Origin: CAZRGV01 sp964599655
GTDB lineage: Bacteria > Planctomycetota > Planctomycetia > Isosphaerales > Isosphaeraceae
DNA: 8,805 bases
Reading direction: 5' to 3'
Assembly (NCBI GenBank): GCA_964599655.1
Contig: CAZRGV010000202.1
Location: 1 to 8,805 of the forward strand
The notes below the pieces were generated by a model. It was not told the DNA's origin. It ran no database searches and saw only the letters and a program-made list of their open reading frames with translations. Within the stretch, counting starts at the first letter, position 1; every line of letters starts with the position of its first letter. Of the stretch, positions 5,367-8,805 are shown in pieces. Position numbers and translations under genes: made by a program.

Positions 5367-5790
5367 ATGAACACCTTCCAGACCATCCTCCATCCCACCG
5401 ATTTCTCCGAGTCGTCCCGCCTCGCCTTCGAGGTGGCCCGCGGGCTCGCCCGAGCCGGAAACCGCCTTGTCGTCGTCCACGTCGTGGAGGCGATCCACTC
5501 GGGCTCCGAGGGCTACATGGACGCCCTCCACGAACNNNNNNNNNNAAGCGGGCGAACGCCTGCGCGAGTTCGCTGCGCCAGACCCCGAGGTCCAGGTCGA
5601 ATACCACCTGAAAGAAGGAACCCCCGCCGACGAGATCCTTCGCCTCGCCGAGGAGACCCACGCCGACGTCATCGTGCTCGGAACCCACGGTCGAACCGGA
5701 CTGAATCGGCTGCTCACAGGCAGCGTCGCCGAGGCCGTCCTGAAGCGGGCCGGTTGCCCCGTCTTGGTCGTCAGGAGGCCGCGGACCTAG
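5367..5790 (+). CDS. Single-domain universal stress protein, interrupted by an N-run
   Basis: A UspA-family protein of about 140 residues whose middle is obscured by ten Ns (5536-5545). The left part (56 residues from MNTFQTILHPTDFSESS) carries the first strand, the conserved D12 and the strand VVVHVVEA. The right part, from 5548, runs AGERLREF to the stop at 5790 and has the full ATP-binding signature GTHGRTGLNRLLTGSV (G-x2-G-x9-G-S). The two parts lie in different frames as printed. An intact gene requires the true gap length to be a multiple of three, so ten is a placeholder or a base is wrong. Family length (about 140-150 residues) suggests that only a few residues are missing. AAGGA (5354-5358) is 8 bases before the ATG. 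It lies 61 bases after the tandem-domain stress gene and 51 bases before the P-type ATPase gene, consistent with one transcript. Confidence 0.8.
5536..5545. other. Assembly gap (ten Ns)
   Basis: Ten undetermined bases fall inside the second universal stress gene. The flanking reading frames show the real length cannot be ten if the gene is intact; it must be divisible by three. This is an assembly artefact rather than biology. Confidence 0.95.
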
Positions 5791-5841
5791 ACCACGGCTC
5801 CCCCGGAATCGAACCACGGCTTCCGGAACGTCGACACCCCC

Positions 5842-8601
<2,760 letters not shown>

Positions 8602-8610
8602 TCCAATCGG

Positions 8611-8680
8611 GTGCCCCTGGCGGCTTGCCCGCCCGTGTCTTCGTCGGGTGGCACGGGTGGCTCGTCCACCCGTGTCTTCG
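8611..8680. repeat. Two tandem 33-base hairpin units
   Basis: Units at 8611-8643 and 8648-8680 match at 26 of 33 positions and share the exact 12-base end CCCGTGTCTTCG. The second forms a perfect 9-base stem, CACGGGTGG (8652-8660) with CCACCCGTG (8666-8674), loop of 5. The first forms the shorter stem GGCGG (8619-8623) with CCGCC (8629-8633), also with a 5-base loop. One pair differs as C-G versus T-A at the same place in the two stems, a compensating change. They begin 9 bases after the pump's stop codon. Confidence 0.6.
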
Positions 8681-8731
8681 CTTCGAGCGGCCCGGAGCAC
8701 TGGTGGGCCAGCCACCAGTGCCACCCCGACG
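8642..8731. repeat. 90-base palindromic element with terminal inverted repeats
   Basis: CGTCGGGTGGCAC (8642-8654) is repeated in inverse as GTGCCACCCCGACG (8718-8731), with one base of difference. Between or overlapping them are two perfect 5-base-loop hairpins: 8652-8674 (9 pairs) and 8697-8721 (GCACTGGTGG / CCACCAGTGC, 10 pairs). This looks like a REP- or MITE-like dispersed palindromic unit rather than a simple terminator, as no T-run follows. Confidence 0.5.
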
Positions 8732-8805
8732 TCGCCCCAATCCCCAGGCAGGGGTGGCTGGGGTCGTGCCGACCCCAGGTCCGTCCGTCCCGGAGCACTG
8801 GTGGG
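8691..8805. repeat. Direct repeat CCCGGAGCACTGGTGGG, second copy cut by window edge
   Basis: The 17-base word at 8691-8707 recurs exactly at 8789-8805, the last bases of the window. Between them is a further hairpin, CTGGGGTC (8758-8765) with GACCCCAG (8771-8778), again with a 5-base loop. The second copy probably begins another palindromic unit that continues beyond the window. Confidence 0.6.

Noticed and set aside
8652..8674. Ordinary factor-independent terminator for the pump gene
   Set aside because: The stem is perfect but is followed by GTGTCTTCGC rather than a T-run, and the same word follows the weaker hairpin before it, pointing to a repeat family.
8611..8805. CRISPR array
   Set aside because: The repeats are palindromic units of differing sequence without regular unique spacers; too few and too irregular.

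Overview
The window is high-GC bacterial DNA. It holds seven protein-coding genes, one of them interrupted by a 10-base run of N, and long non-coding gaps rich in palindromes. Gene content and style (a twin-arginine-exported prenyltransferase/squalene-oxidase-repeat protein, orphan secreted and membrane proteins, very GC-rich codons, wide intergenic gaps) suggest a planctomycete, probably near the Isosphaeraceae. That assignment is inference from general knowledge; there is no rRNA or other phylogenetic marker here.

Layout. Positions 1-173 hold the 3' flank of the first gene, with two perfect-stem hairpins. Positions 174-1298 (minus) encode a Tat-exported alpha/alpha-toroid (prenyltransferase/squalene oxidase repeat) protein with an excellent ribosome binding site. 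Positions 1299-2026 are non-coding: a possible promoter for the minus gene, two long perfect palindromes, and an AT-rich stretch (about 1740-1930) with three consecutive hairpins. Positions 2027-3147 (plus) hold a likely two-gene unit of unknown function: a four-helix membrane protein, then a small secreted protein. Positions 3148-3861 are non-coding, with a 17-base palindrome and, just before the next gene, two 10-base palindromes.

From 3862 to 8601, four plus-strand genes make an apparent stress/ion-homeostasis cassette: a cysteine-free ArsR-family repressor, a tandem-domain universal stress protein, a single-domain universal stress protein (broken by the Ns), and a 919-residue cation-pumping P-type ATPase. 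The last three are tightly spaced (61 and 51 bases) and probably co-transcribed; the repressor lies about 250 bases upstream and could control itself and the rest. The ATPase resembles the animal Na,K-ATPase alpha subunit (type IIC) more than the usual bacterial calcium pumps. It keeps the residues of cation sites I and II, but the aspartate of the third sodium site is asparagine. Regulator, universal stress proteins and a P2-type pump together recall the Mycobacterium tuberculosis cmtR / Rv1996 / ctpF neighbourhood, so a role in ion homeostasis during stress or dormancy is a reasonable inference, not a demonstrated one.

Positions 8602-8805 are a dense array of short palindromes: two related 33-base units, 5-base-loop hairpins, an enclosing inverted repeat of about 90 bases, and the start of a further copy at the window edge. 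It looks like a dispersed palindromic (REP- or MITE-like) element downstream of the pump gene.
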